Shown: one piece after another, positions 34,935-46,583 of the stretch
How the letters are laid out: each line of letters starts with the position of its first letter
How positions within the stretch are numbered: position 1 is the stretch's first letter
Source: Prostheceraeus crozeri
Taxonomy: Eukaryota > Platyhelminthes > Polycladida > Euryleptidae
Assembly (NCBI GenBank): GCA_907163375.1
Contig: CAJQUW010005784.1
Location: 533,015-597,014, forward strand
Direction: 5' to 3'
Length of the DNA: 64,000 nt
Position numbers and translations under genes: made by a program
Notes under the pieces: generated by a model
What the model saw: the letters and a program-made list of their open reading frames with translations, nothing else
Told to the model about the DNA's origin: nothing
Databases searched by the model: none

Positions 34935-37565
34935 AAGTTCACGGAGATCAACAGATTTGAGTCGTTTCTTGAATTTCACGAAAGTTGAAGCTTTCACAAG
35001 TGAATTCATAATCAATGATCAATGAATTCCATATTTTGATGACACGGAAGAAAAACAGTCCACTAAGATAGTTCGCATTAACTTTTAAGACTGGTACAAT
35101 CTGACAGCTGTCACGTGACTGACCGCGAGCAATGTGAGATGAAAGGCACATGGTAAAGAAAGAGTTGAGGGATGAGTCGAAGTGATTATGTCACAGTTTA
35201 TACAAGAAGTACAAGTCTAACAAAATACGCCTATATTCTAGTGATTTTAATTTCAACAAATGTACGAGAATTCTATGAGAGTAGCTGTTATACTGAATAC
35301 CAGTGCGTTTACAAACGATGCGGGTAAAGAATCTCTGAACACGCTCAATACGGGAAATGTCGCGTTTGAGGTACGGTGAAAAGATGATGATTCCATACTC
35401 AGAGAGAGGACGAACAAAAACAACAGAGGCTTTCATTAAGATACGAGAGTTATGGCAAACGAAAGATTTTAAGATGCAATATGCTCTGGCATAAGCAGTA
35501 GAGCTGATACGCGCACAATGATCACTAACTAAATCTGAGATCTGATGAGATCAAAAAGGCAACGTCTTTTACAGTGACTGAATTGTCCAGAGATACGCTG
35601 TCATGATGATAGTTGACGGAAAGTGCATATCGATCTCCAGCAGTAAACCGGCAAATTGCCATCTACTTGGAAAAAAGCTCTAGTTTGTCCAGCTTTAGAA
35701 AAAGCTTTTTTGCAAAGAAATATTAGTTGCCACGCTTTATACCAATTATCAAATTTGAGAAGAGTTAAGTTTAAGGTCTGAATATTCTTGTAAAGAGGAG
35801 CTATGACTTTTGGTTGGGGGCAATTCCATAAATAACGCGCGGACGTTCTGACACATATTCGTCATTTCTCATCATGAAGCACTGTGACTTTATCCATGAA
35901 AATTGCACCATGTCATGCCAATATAGTCTGAAATATTAATCACTTTTCAATTATTGAAAAATAGTCCCTCTTTCAACGCCACAGGTCAAAAGGTCAATGT
36001 GACGCACGGACTAAGCACGTCCGTGCGTTACAGTGACTCTATGAGTTCAATTACATAGATAATTATTAATCCATTGGAGCAATTGACCGTTGAAGCCGTA
36101 GCTTGAGAGTTTGTGGAGAAGCTCAAGAATTGATACTGTGTCGAAGCACATAGAGAAATTAATGTACACGCAATCGAAGCGATTAAGGTGACTTAATGCA
36201 GAACACATTTCAAATATCGAACTGAGTATTATGTGTGTAACTGTTGAACGACGGGGAAGGAAGCCATGCTGTTCCATGGATAAGAGCCTATGGTTCATTG
36301 TATAGGAATGTATTTCATCAGAAATTACCCTTTCCATGAGCTTGCGGCAGCCAGAGTAAGTGAGATAGGACGATAACTATTGGGAGAAGAGGAGGATCTT
36401 TTGTTCTTAACTGGACAAACTAGAGATTTTTTCCAAGTAGATGGCAATTTGCCGGTTGATATGGATAGATCGAAAATGCAACTTAATGGGAATGCGAGAG
36501 TACTAGCAAGACGTCGAAGAGAAAGTAGATTGATATCATCAGGAACTTGTGATTATTTAGGCGGTAACCGTTCTAGAGCTCTTTCAATAAGTTCCGGAGT
36601 AAAGTGAATTAATTCCAGAGAGATTCCAGAATTCACTCGTTTAGGGAAGGGAGGTAAGGCACCATCGTCTGATGTAAAAACGGATGCAAAGCAAGCGTTT
36701 AACAAGCGTGCTTTACCGAGAGTGTAAAATATCATAGTCATTTTCATTGCAGATGGGTGGAATTCCACGACTACTTTTCGTTCGGCGCATAGAATAGGCG
36801 TAAAATTCACGAATATCTCCACTCTGAGTTAGCTTTTCCTCTCTAAACATTGCTATTTGTTCTACTGCGTGATCATATTCTTGTGCAACTTCTTTATATT
36901 TTGCGGAATTTTTCTTATAATATTTCTTATCAAGGAGTCAACAGACAAGTGATTGCAAGAAGCGTGGAGGGGAGGGGAAACACTGATTTTAGAAACAACT
37001 TTCGGACAATTTGTGAGCACGAGATCTAGGATGGCGTTTCCTCGAGCTGGAGTTTCAACCAATTGTACAAGACTATTCCGGGAAATACCGTTTAAGAACG
37101 TCTCATGAACAGCATCACCTCTGTTTGTGGGAATGGACCAATCGATGTGGTAAATTTATATCTCCACATAAGAATTTAGGTTTTTATGTTGATCCACAGA
37201 TCTAGTACATCAGTTACGGAACTGGTAGTGTGAGGAGACAGAGGAGGAAGATGCAATGAGATAAATCTACAAGATGTTCCTTTGGGTAGATCAATGTCGA
37301 GATATAGAAAGTTCATGCAGGTAGTTAATTGAGAGGTTAGACAATTCTGAGAAAAAGAGTCTCGCACGGAAATTGCAACCCCGCCGTAACCATCAGAATG
37401 AACACAACGCACTACTTCGTAGGGTGCTGCACGGGTAAGAAGACTACCCGAAACATTAGGAGTTTACCAGGTCTCTGCAGAAACTAGAACATCATAGACG
37501 CAGAATGAAAGTAGCTGACACAGATTAATCAATTTGTTTCTTAATGATCTCGAGTTATTCATAAC
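34935..37565 (-). mobile_element. CR1/Jockey-like LINE, minus strand, decayed
   Basis: Read from 37565 downward: the endonuclease start has RSLRNKLINL and DVLVSAETW, then HSDGYGGVAISVRDSF and TSCRFISLHLPP, then VETPARGNAILDLVLTNCPK. The RT begins with LLNACFASVFTSDDGALPPF, then GKLPSTWKKSLVCPV and NSYRPISLT, and LLSMEQHGFLPRRSTVTHII. The first catalytic box is degraded (FSMCFDTV instead of FSKAFDxV). The YADD part is missing between about 36050 and 35440. The C-terminal LSEYGIIIFSPYLKRDISRI block follows at 35191-35436. Multiple frame changes and an internal deletion show that it is inactive. Confidence 0.87.
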
Positions 37566-37569
37566 TCAT

Positions 37570-38046
37570 TTTATAACAGAGTTACAAGCAGTACTGCTTC
37601 GGCTTGCTGTGGGAGTAATGTTTTGAGAGTTGCTAGTATGGATAAGATTATATCAGGTTTCAGTTTTTTGGAACATCTGACCAATGCATGACTCTCTTCC
37701 AGCTCCCATTATCTAGTCTAATAAAGGGCCAGATAGTACCCGATTCACGGTATAGCTTTCATTGCGCATATCAGAGGAAACTGAGGAGTGGGTAGAATTC
37801 AGCTCAAAGCAGCGTTTTTTCAAAGCTCGGCCTTGCGCAGACAAACTTTCAGCATATTGTTTTATTAAAATCAACGATATCAAGGCATATGGCGTTTAGA
37901 CTTTGAGTTCAACTCCCTTAAATCGCCCAATTAATCAAAACGTTTCTTGCATATGAAATTCATTCGGTTTGCAAGAACCAGTGTGTCGCTAGTCGTTACA
38001 AATATTTCTGGCCACATCATATCATTCATCGACTTACCGTATATTG
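37570..38046. other. no gene seen
   Basis: This stretch probably includes 5' remnants of the minus-strand LINE. No frame with a recognised domain. Confidence 0.4.
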
Positions 38047-38054
38047 ATTCTGAC

Positions 38055-38779
38055 CAGGGGTGTGGAAGCGGAAGCGAATGCCCGACGATCGCCTCCGCTT
38101 CCGAAAGTATCATGATACACTGACTGACCCAATTCGCGTGTCAGGGCGAGGCGAGTCACTTCTGACTTTTGACCTTAAGTCTTGACATGAGTTAAGTGAT
38201 AGCTGTCACATTTAGTGCTTACCCTATTACACCTAATTACAAATTGGCACATGAATTGCTTAATGTCATATCCCTACTCTATGCTTAATGTAGTTACTTA
38301 TAATTTTGAAGGTGTATTATCTCAGAATACTGGCATTAGAAATCAGAAAACCTCAGTATCATCTTATCAATGACAACTTTACACAATGCGGATTGGTGTG
38401 TCTTGAGGCAATTTCATTGTAGCATTCTAAAACACTCCCTTGGCCGATTGATATTTTTTTACTACATACGTGCTGGGAAAATATGACGTTTTTATTTCAC
38501 AAATTTCCTAAGGTCAAAATTTTCAGTAAATTTGAAAAATATTTGACTTTTTGGCAAGTCAAAAAACGCATACATGTCAGCTAGAGTTTACGACAGAAAG
38601 TTCGTGGAGACTGCGAAGTGTACACGTCCGAACCTATAACTCATAAAAAAGTGGAAAATGAAGAAAAAGGTGCTGAAAATAGGGAGGTGTGTAGCCCATG
38701 TCCGGTCTCTAATAATTGGAAGCGGAAGCGGCTGAGTGGAAGCGGAAGCGAATATAAATCAATCGCTTCCGCAGCCCTG
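38055..38779. mobile_element. hAT-type MITE, 725 bp, with GGAAGCGGAAGCG subterminal repeats
   Basis: The left end CAGGGGTGTGGAAGCGGAAG and the right end ...CGCTTCCGCAGCCCTG are inverted. Flanks ATTCTGAC (38047-38054) and ATTCTAAC (38780-38787) match at 7 of 8. GGAAGCGGAAGCG recurs near both ends, partly inverted. No transposase frame is present. Confidence 0.9.
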
Positions 38780-38789
38780 ATTCTAACAT

Positions 38790-39160
38790 TGAAGATTTTT
38801 CCTTTCAATATGTACCGGTAGCCTGCAATATTTATGAAAAATTGGTAGTACATGTATTAAGTTTTGGTAGTGAAAGCAACACAATTGACTTCATGTGTCG
38901 TCAAATGATGACCATGGGCTCAAATGGGTTAATACCCGAGCGCTTTCGAGGCCTCTTGTCAATGGTGGACGGCCAAGTGTGAACATGCAAAGAGATGACT
39001 GAAAAGCATTACCACCAGTGACACCAACCAATCAATGCCATTAGTTATCTAGTAACTAATGTATCATTAGTAATCAGTTATCCGGGTATTAAGTTTTGAC
39101 TGCGATTGAACCACCAGCAGAAATGATGCAGTAGTCCATTAGTAGAGCATACACGAATAA
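38790..39160. other. spacer, no gene seen
   Basis: A short GAGCGCTTTCGAGGCCTCTTG word (38938) resembles CACTTTCGAGGCCACTAG in the 425-bp insert at 33462, hinting at a shared short repeat. Nothing else is evident. Confidence 0.35.
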
Positions 39161-39164
39161 AAAA

Positions 39165-40020
39165 TCGCTGTGCATAGAATCGAGTGCATTGAAAAGTATC
39201 CATTCTCTTCTGCATTTGACGATGTTTTCATCATTTCGTCAAATGCCGAAGAAATTGAGAACTTTTTCAATGTACTCAATTCTATGAACAGCAATCTCGA
39301 ATTCACCAAAGATTCGAGGGATTCTTTCTTAGTTAGATGTGCAGATCATCCAATCAGGTGCTTCTTTATTCACCAAAGTCTTTCGGAAGAATACTTTTAC
39401 AGGAGTTCTCATCGTGTCCGAAAAGATATAGATAAACTTAGTGAAATCTCTAGTTACCTCCTAACGGAGTAAACTCACCTGGAGAATATTCTAATCAAAA
39501 ATGGTTCATCGAAAATATTCTGCAGAGACTGAGAAACGAGTGACGGTTAAGAAGAAAGAGTTGTTTGTTCGGCTTCCGTTTTATGGAGAGCAGTTCTCGC
39601 AGATTTGTGGCAATATCGCCAAAGCCGTCGATAAGTGTCTCTACCACGTCAAATTGTGCATTGCCTTTCGTGTAAATTGCTTGAGTTCGAATGCTCCGAA
39701 GGACAAGATACCTCTTCCCTATCAAAATAATTTAGTATACAAGTACATTTGTGGAAAATTGCATTTTTTACATAAGGAAGAGTGGACTCTCCCTCAGAGT
39801 TCGCGTAAATGAACACCATCCGAAATGGCTCACTACCAGTTCCAGACGGCCGCGATCAACAGAAGATGCATCCTCCAGCATCACGAGACACCTGCAGGAA
39901 TGGTCGTATCGAACCGCTGCCAGTATTTATAACTTTTCCGCTATCAAAAGTGCCGTTCAAAATTTGAACTTTTGTGGCTGAAGGTGTTACTATATAATGG
40001 TTTCGTCCATCTTTATGTAT
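39165..40020 (+). pseudogene. Penelope-like element fragment: RT active-site region to GIY-YIG
   Basis: SSAFDDVFIISSNAEEIENF aligns with the YVDD-containing strand of Penelope-like RTs (F replaces the usual Y/V context). It is followed by LNSMNSNLEFT. Next come KKKELFVRLPFYGEQFSQIC, RVNCLSSNAPKDKIPLPYQN and NLVYKYIC (cysteine linker and GIY start). The nuclease core reads LRVRVNEHHPKWLTTSSR then SSSITRHLQEW, in a shifted frame. Three frames are needed, so it is inactive. It belongs to a different branch from the copies at 0-3 kb, judging by linker sequence. Confidence 0.8.
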
Positions 40021-40724
40021 ACAGAAAGAGCGAATTTTTCTCACCACCATTTTGTAATTTGTTTATAATATTATATTTTTATTTTCATTTTTTCATATTC
40101 ATTTTACTTTTTTTTATTTTCTTTCCTTTATCTTCACTCATGTTACTTTTCTTGTGTACTTCAATCTAATTATCTTTTAACTTATTTGATTCTTTGTTCA
40201 TGACATGCACATGAATTTTTACACTAGGTTGTCAATCGCTGTCAATTCCGTCTATGCAATGTGTCACTGTCAATCAATTGTGAACTTTTGTCAGACTGCG
40301 ATTTCCGGTAGCCACGATGCAGTTCCGTGTATTGCTCAATAAAGAACGGACGAACCACCGAGCAATATAATTCATTTCAACATCGAATTAACGTGGAAGG
40401 TATGAAAGCATGAATTCATTAATCATCCGAACGTCAAAATAATTGATGATGTATCGAATCAATTCATGGTCTCTCTCTCTCCCTAAATTCTTCATCGAAA
40501 TATCAATTTATCTTATCGCATTTGTTTTTTAATTCACCAGTGTATTTTTGCACATAATCTTGATAACTGTAGGAAATTGACAGCTTGAGAATTTATAGTT
40601 TTTTAAATTAGATATCAAGTATTTGATTTGATCCACCTGACTGTCAGTAGAGCGTCACAGTATAGAAGCGTCATTCATAATGAAGAACATAGTGGATCTA
40701 CTATCAATTTTTTATATGATAATA
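40021..40724. other. AT-rich intron sequence, likely Penelope 3' flank
   Basis: T-rich (40050-40200) with AAATAAAG-like words near 40340. No coding frame. A small CT microsatellite (CTCTCTCTCTCCC) lies near 40471. Confidence 0.4.
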
Positions 40725-41095
40725 ATAATCACTTTATTTTGTTAACTTCTGCATGCAAATACAATTCTATGAACCATACAAATTAAACATTCGATGACAG
40801 TAAAGTAAAGAAGTGCAATGGTTATTCAGATCATAGCAGAAATCTGAAACCAAAGCAAATTCCTTCTCATCATGAGAAGTACCAATTATCTGGAAAACTC
40901 TTCTTTCATGCGAACAATATCATGCAGTAAGTAATCAGTTGCATTGAAAAAACACGTGAATGCATATGTCAATACACTACGGATAAATACGGTGTAAGCA
41001 AGAACACTGCCTTGGGGCACTCCCCTTGGAATATGATGCCCGGTCGAAAAACATGTGTCATTTGTAATTCACATATTCATAGTGGGCGAATAAGA
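40725..41095 (-). pseudogene. LINE stub with an internal deletion joining RT to C-terminus
   Basis: The minus strand reads IPRGVPQGSVLAYTVFIRSV, then TDYLLHDIVRMKEEF to a stop near 40900. GVPQGSVL is the RT motif before the YADD box, but the next residues match the LINE C-terminal region (RSVLTYA...). So roughly the YADD and thumb segment has been lost. The 3' end lies near 40725 and has an ATTATTATTA tail. The stub sits about 150 bp before the acceptor of the last vWA exon, in antisense. Confidence 0.7.
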
Positions 41096-41244
41096 TATCT
41101 TGGAAGTGTCCTCTTTTTTGCTGGCCGTTTTGTCACTAATCTTGAGGAATATTGTCTATGCACACGTGTGGTATTGATCTTGGAATGTCATTACATGACA
41201 TGCTTGTACTTAAGTGCCTTAACATTTGACTATTCATCTTTCAG

Positions 41245-42503
41245 CATCCTTGCACAACATCGGCGTGGATTTCAGTTTGAGCACGTCTGCTGCACATACG
41301 AACATAGTGAAACCCTTTGGTCATGGCTGGGACGATGTTTCTAAAGCAAGAGCGTATACAGCGATTCACTTTAAAGAACAAGCATCGAATATTGCCGATT
41401 CGATTCTGTACACCATACAACTGATTTGCAATGGGTGTTCACCACAGACTGTAAAAATGATTTTTGTGATTACTGACGGCTACGATTCTTCACCTGGTCG
41501 TTTGCGGTTAAGCTTGTCATATGCTGAATCTCAAGGCGTTCTGGTCGTTGGAATTGGTATAGGATATTTCACCGATGCTGTTCGCAATTACTTTCCACGT
41601 CACATAATTGCTAACAGTCCATCTTTACTGTCTAAAGGACTTAATAAGTTATTCTCCGGAGATGCGGAGCGCTACAGCGCTTTGGCAGACAGTGATTTTA
41701 TGAATAATTTTATAGAAGAAGAAAAAACAGTTAAACATGATCAGGTGAGTTTGACAAGTGTACACGATGTTTGGAAACAGGCAATGAAGACAGTGTATGA
41801 TGCTGAAGTTCAGAAGACGAAGAAAGCATTGTATTTTGCCACCAGTGCAGTTAGACAAAAGTGTAGCACCTTATCGATTGACCTTTGCTTTGTTATGGAT
41901 ACAACCGGGTCGATGAGCTCATACATTAAAATGGCGAAGCGCTACACATTGGATATGGTAAATGACATCGAAAAAACAGTCGAGAACTACGCAAAGTCAG
42001 CTGCACTGAGAATTGGTTTCGTTAGTTACAAGCATAATTTTAATGATGCCGGACACTGTGAACACCGCAAACTTTCAGATGTCAAATCAGTTGCGGCTTT
42101 TATTCAGACGATGCGTTCCAGTGGTGGTTCTGGTTATGAAGACAAATTCAGTGGTCTTGAAATTGCTATCAACATGGATTGGACAGCGCATGCAAGGTTC
42201 ATTGTTCTGATAGGAGATGAACCGGATTATCGTTGGGTTCACGAGAAAAACACATTCCGTGGAGTGTTAGGGCTTGCGCAGGATATGGCACAGAAGAAGA
42301 TTCATTTTATGAGCGTTAGAATTGATAGTCGAACTGATCAAGAAAGGGAGGAAATGAAACAATCCTATCTGTCAGCCGCTCCTCCTGAAATGAAAACTAA
42401 TGGATTTATGTCACTTGATCTATCCGGTGGGCGAGGATCGGAAAGTTTGAGAAAAATGATAACAGATGAAATAGAAAATGTTATTGTTCTGGACTTCATG
42501 TGA
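41245..42503 (+). CDS. vWA gene last exon: rest of first vWA domain plus a second, alpha-kinase-type vWA domain
   Basis: The exon begins at the acceptor TTCATCTTTCAG and ends with TGA at 42501-42503. Its first ~140 codons finish the first vWA domain: SLHNIGVDFSLSTSAAHTNI, then MIFVITDGYDSSPGRLRLSL (MIDAS Asp in TDG) and VLVVGIGIGYFTDAV. A charged linker (about 141-210) follows. A second vWA domain begins LSIDLCFVMDTTGSMSSYIK (complete DxTGS MIDAS) and continues with LRIGFVSYKHNFND, SGGSGYEDKFSGLEIAINM and RFIVLIGDEPDYRW. That layout matches the vWA domain of the VwkA/alpha-kinase group. No kinase domain follows, so only metal-dependent protein binding is suggested. No signal peptide or membrane segment is seen. 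Confidence 0.9.
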
Positions 42504-44708
42504 CCATATTTCTTTGTATTCAGATATTTTTCCATACAGACTGGATTTTTGAAAATGCTTTGAATTATTCAATCACACATTCGGGACGTATGGTTGCAAT
42601 AAGTTGTGTCAATTTCGATTCATGGAGACACATTCTTTAGGTTGGGACTTGAATAGATTTTTTTGTATCATGAATTCTTTTCGGGGTCTAGATGAGGAAG
42701 TAAACTTAGTTTGAAATAGAATAACATCAGGTACTCTGTCCTCATTGTGACAGGTTTATGCTGTAGCGGTCATACAGTTGAGGAATCGCTTAGGAGGATG
42801 TGGTTTTCATGCTGCGATTACATGATCGAACGATTATGAAGGATTAAATGATTAAAACAATTATGAACGATTAAATTATCGCCCTAAATTTACCGGAAAA
42901 TCAAATGCATGTTTTGCAAATGCTTGAGTGTATTAGCGAAAGTAAATTGTGACAAACTTGTGCATTCCAGAAAATTGCTGAATACATTACAGGCCTGTGA
43001 TTATTTCTCAGATTCCTCAAATATATTTTATAATCCTCAAATATTTCTCAAATGTAGCCAAACCAAAAGCGCACATACACGGGTTCACTTAGTAACCGGA
43101 CACTATGCACACACGTCCAGTTTGGCGTTCACCATGTCTCGACTTGTGGATTCTATAGTGAGAGAGCTACTGACGTTTTCTTCCTAAATTCGCGCACGAG
43201 CTATTATTTTTGATTTGTAGATTGTCACCCGACATCAGTAAATGACAGTTCTTACGTATTTCTGCCTATTGTGGAAGATGTCTGCCTTAAAAGTGCAATC
43301 ATAATCATAGAAATGACAGATCTCATTTTGAGTGATCAAATGAATGTTAGATCATCACCAGTGTTGCCAGACCTGCGCAACTTTTACGGTGCCTACGCAA
43401 TTGCGCAATAAAAATGATTTCACGCTCCTTCCTGCGCAATTTTTTTGCACTCTGCGCAAAAACCTACTGAGTTAGTTGTTCAGTCAATTACATGTTCGTG
43501 CAAATAACCGGAATGGATTGTCCTATTCATCTGTGAATAGAGTCCTTTTCACGAAAAACCATCTATTGTCAAAGGATAGGCCTGTAAAGTCGCATCAAAT
43601 TTCTGTCACCCTATAACTGATTTCCCTGTTGAAAGGATCTCATGCCGAGATGTGTGAAAAGATGCAGTGGAAGAAATTGTAAAAAAGAATAAAGCCGGAG
43701 AAAAATTGCGAGCTGAAGTCTCGTCGGAGGAAAGGACTAGTCGTGATTAGTGTTTGAAGTGTGGTAAATTACCGATACACAATTGTTCATTTTTCGGGGT
43801 TTCTTCATTATATTTTCCTATGACAAAATTTCATTTCCAATACACTCACAATTCTCAGGTAGCCTTAAGAATTTAGAGTTTCTTAAAATTACTAAATCAT
43901 AGCTTATGTATCTAACCTATAAATGTATTCAACCAGGTGTGTATGAATAATTCGATGTTAATAGTTATACCCACAGAATTAGACCGGTCTTCTCTTCTTC
44001 TGTTTGACTAGAAAGGAAACAGGAGCATGTAACGTAAATAAGATGGCACAATCTCCTGACATGTTACCACAGCAATCGAACAATAAGCAGCCAGTTCTAT
44101 ATTAAACACGCCAAATTGTGCGAAGCTTCAGTGACTTATCAACCGGATTACACAACAAAGAGACACAGTCAATGTCAAGTTCTACAGAGAAGTTTGTGAG
44201 CGTTTTTTTTTGTGAACCTGCTGTTTTTTTCTAATAATGATCGGAGGGCTCAACATTGTCGAGAAAACTTTTGCGCAATGATCTGAATTCTTCGAATCTG
44301 AAGGAATCGTGACGATCGGGGCATTTTGAAGGAATTCACAGCATGTTCCTGCATGTGCCATTGCTTTGAATCAGTTTGCACTTCTAGCAAAGTGATGATG
44401 CTTAAACAATCTAATTATGTGATTATACCATTCACTTTGCCATCACCAACCCTACTAAAGAATGCCTACTAAAGACCTACTAAAGAATGCCTGAATTTAT
44501 CAAATTCCACGCTAGGTTGCTATCTCTTCAACCGCATTTAAAGTCTTCTAATTCTGGTCTCTCATTGGTTGAGACGATCGCTATTGCTCTCTTATCAATG
44601 CCTTTATGCACCTTTATGATAATTGTAGCCTGAGCGCGCGCGTATTGTCCAATTTTGCCAGGTGGCTACAATAGGGACGATATCTACATATTCTTTCCAT
44701 TGATGCAT

Positions 44709-44710
<2 letters not shown>
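42504..44710. other. downstream of the vWA gene, no gene supported
   Basis: It contains a solo end of the CAGGCCTGTGATTA element family (42990). Near 43374-43450 there is a stretch rich in TGCGCAA words (four copies), likely one end of another hAT-type MITE whose second end I could not find. No protein domain is visible. Confidence 0.5.
42990..43075. repeat. solo left end of the CAGGCCTGTGATTA element family
   Basis: CAGGCCTGTGATTA is followed by CTCAGATTCCTCAAAT and CCTCAAAT-type repeats, like the left end of the element at 26999. No matching right end is found downstream, so this copy is truncated. Confidence 0.75.

Positions 44711-44740
<30 letters not shown>
44711..44740. repeat. (TC)n microsatellite
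   Basis: Thirty bases of uninterrupted TC, followed at about 44755-44790 by an AT/TATA tract. Confidence 0.97.
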
Positions 44741-44744
<4 letters not shown>

Positions 44745-45224
44745 TATAGTAATATTTATATATATATTATATATTTATATATATATAGTAATAATTATAG
44801 TTATCAAAATACATTTCTTGAAACAATATTGTCTCCATGTATCTAAATGTACTACGCATCTAACATTGACAACCAGTTTTGATTTTAAGGATCCACAGTG
44901 TATAATTTACAAAATATTGGCCCTTCCCTAGAACAATGTTTATTTGCCGTCAAACTTTTGATTATTATGGTCTATTTGAATACCAACAAACTTCTTAAAA
45001 AAGTCAATTTTTCATTTCTTAATTGCAATATTTATGACAAAGAATCAGACGTTGAGCAAAAATCAAGCCTTCATCAGAATTAGATTAAGCCAATTGTGTA
45101 TTTAGTTGAAATCAAAGCATATTGGTGCGCTCGATTTGAAGTTATACGGACTTGAATATAAATTACCAGTAAGGTAACTTAAAATAAATTACCGGTAATT
45201 TTTAACACTAGTCGTGATCCTTAG

Positions 45225-45413
45225 AAGCTTTTGTCAAAAGAAGAGGAGCTCCTTACCAAGAAAAATGCCCAGGATGCAAGAGAGGCATCCTGTGCTCGGT
45301 ATGCGGAACTTAAGTTCGCGGTCAAAAAGAAAAAAGACGAAGAATCGTGGACAATGGTGAAGCGAACACAAGTGCAAGCATCGAAGACTTTAGTGATTCC
45401 TAAAGGACCATAA
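45225..45413 (+). CDS. possible terminal exon, lysine/glutamate-rich, unassigned
   Basis: A possible acceptor (GATCCTTAG) precedes an open frame with KLLSKEEELLTKKNAQDARE, then RYAELKFAVKKKKDEESWTM and TQVQASKTLVIPKGP, then TAA. The composition and GC content stand out from the flanks. There is no ATG-led longer frame. It may be a last exon whose upstream exons I did not find, or a decayed fragment. No function is claimed. Confidence 0.28.
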   Translation, partial: KLLSKEEELLTKKNAQDAREASCARYAELKFAVKKKKDEESWTMVKRTQVQASKTLVIPKGP

Positions 45414-46479
45414 AACTCAGTGTTTCTCAAGCTGTTTTCCTCATCGCCCACTTTTTATATCAAATTTAATAACCGCCCCCTCGCTGTTTATATCATACGT
45501 AGCAGTACGTTTGATCGGAAATTCGTAATTCGCATACCATTGACTTAAAAGACATCATTTTTGACCAGGTGTAATAGTGAGCGCAGAAATCATTTTGTCA
45601 ATACAATTGGCATACATATTGTAGGGGAGAAATGGCCCACCAAATTCGAATTTTCATTCTTTTCTAGTGACCAGAGTTTTGCAGAAATTTAGTACAGATT
45701 TCTTGTGAACATTCTGTGTAACATCGTTTAAAAAGGGTATCGTTCTAGTGAATAGATATCGAATAGACTTTCCACCACAACCCCATTTAATCAAGTGTTG
45801 GTAAGTGGGAGATGGCCATAGGACCAGGAGACAGGGACCATCATGGTGGGGAGAAATTGACCGTGCAGGAGAAATGGTCCACCCAAAAATAATTTAATCG
45901 ATAGCAATTCTTTGAAACTGTCGCGTCCATCTATAAAGTAATTTAAACAATTTGACTTAAAAAGCTTGTCTTAGATAGAATATCAAATTAGGCCTACACG
46001 GTATGCTATCGAGGCTACACGCGAAAGGCTTGTATGAAATAAATACAAGTTTTTAATGGAAAGAATAGCTTCATAATTCAAGCTTATAAGTGTATTAGAG
46101 TTTTATAGAAAACAATAGCAAAACATAGAAAGTCAACTCTCCACGAAAATGTGCAGTGCGACGCAAAAATTCAACAATTGTCTTTAAACTTAATAACTTC
46201 AACAGCTGTATGTAATTCTCGTTCAACGAATCTCATGCATCTCTGCAAATATTTCTCAAAAAATCAGTTCATGCGTGGTGTAAGGGCCTATCATAACTCT
46301 CATTAAAGTAAAAAATAGATTGCTAAATTTTTGTGGTGCACTTACAAAACCATTAATCAAATTGACTAGAAAAACATAAACAAGAACGGCTTGGTCAAAA
46401 TATGAACCATATTTGAAGAAATTATTTGGTTCAATATGTGTTGTGTGCATACTGCATATAGAAACTCTAAGCAAACATA
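45414..46479. other. no gene supported; contains a pogo-type solo end
   Basis: Apart from the solo transposon end at 45624-45895 the sequence is AT-rich, with only short chance frames. Confidence 0.4.
45624..45895. repeat. solo end of a pogo-type element (GGGGAGAAATGGCCCACC)
   Basis: After a TA (45622-45623) the sequence GGGGAGAAATGGCCCACCAA appears. Similar words (GGGAGATGGCC, GGGGAGAAATTGACC, GGAGAAATGGTCCACCC) recur at 45805-45895. The pattern resembles the ends of the pogo element at 49012 (GGGGAG...TTGGCCAC). I found no opposite end nearby. Confidence 0.5.
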
Positions 46480-46583
46480 TGCGATTCTCTGGGATATAGA
46501 GAGGGAAATTATTTGATGAATCCCGAGGGCTTTAGCCCGAGGGATATATCAAATAATTTCACGAGCTATGTCAGAGAATCGTA
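46480..46583. repeat. foldback (imperfect palindrome) of about 104 bp
   Basis: GCGATTCTCTGGGATAT and GAAATTATTTGAT on the left are mirrored by ATCAAATAATTTC and CAGAGAATCG on the right. The centre is CCCGAGGGCTTTAGCCCGAG. It would form a long hairpin. It resembles small foldback MITEs; no clear target duplication is visible. Confidence 0.8.

Larger units (their letters stand above)
21201..41244 (+). other. 20,044-bp intron of the vWA gene, packed with mobile elements
   Basis: The donor is GTAAGT at 21201 and the acceptor is TTCATCTTTCAG ending at 41244. The flanking exons agree in phase and together rebuild one vWA domain. Inside lie MITEs, a CATCAT-rich satellite, five hAT-like elements, RTE and CR1/Jockey LINEs, a Penelope-like fragment and a LINE stub. 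No other spliced gene is evident inside it. 21201-21914 and 22131-22746 hold nothing that I can name. Confidence 0.8.

Noticed and set aside
36380..36607. Plus-strand frame of 75 codons
   Set aside because: It is the antisense shadow of the minus-strand LINE reverse transcriptase (LPSTWKKSLVCPV, NSYRPISLT).
42504..44655. Possible alpha-kinase domain downstream of the second vWA
   Set aside because: The gene ends in a stop at 42503 and no kinase motif appears in the next 2 kb in any frame.
44655..44931. Frames over the TC and TA tracts
   Set aside because: Peptides are runs of SLSLSL and IYIYI from microsatellites.
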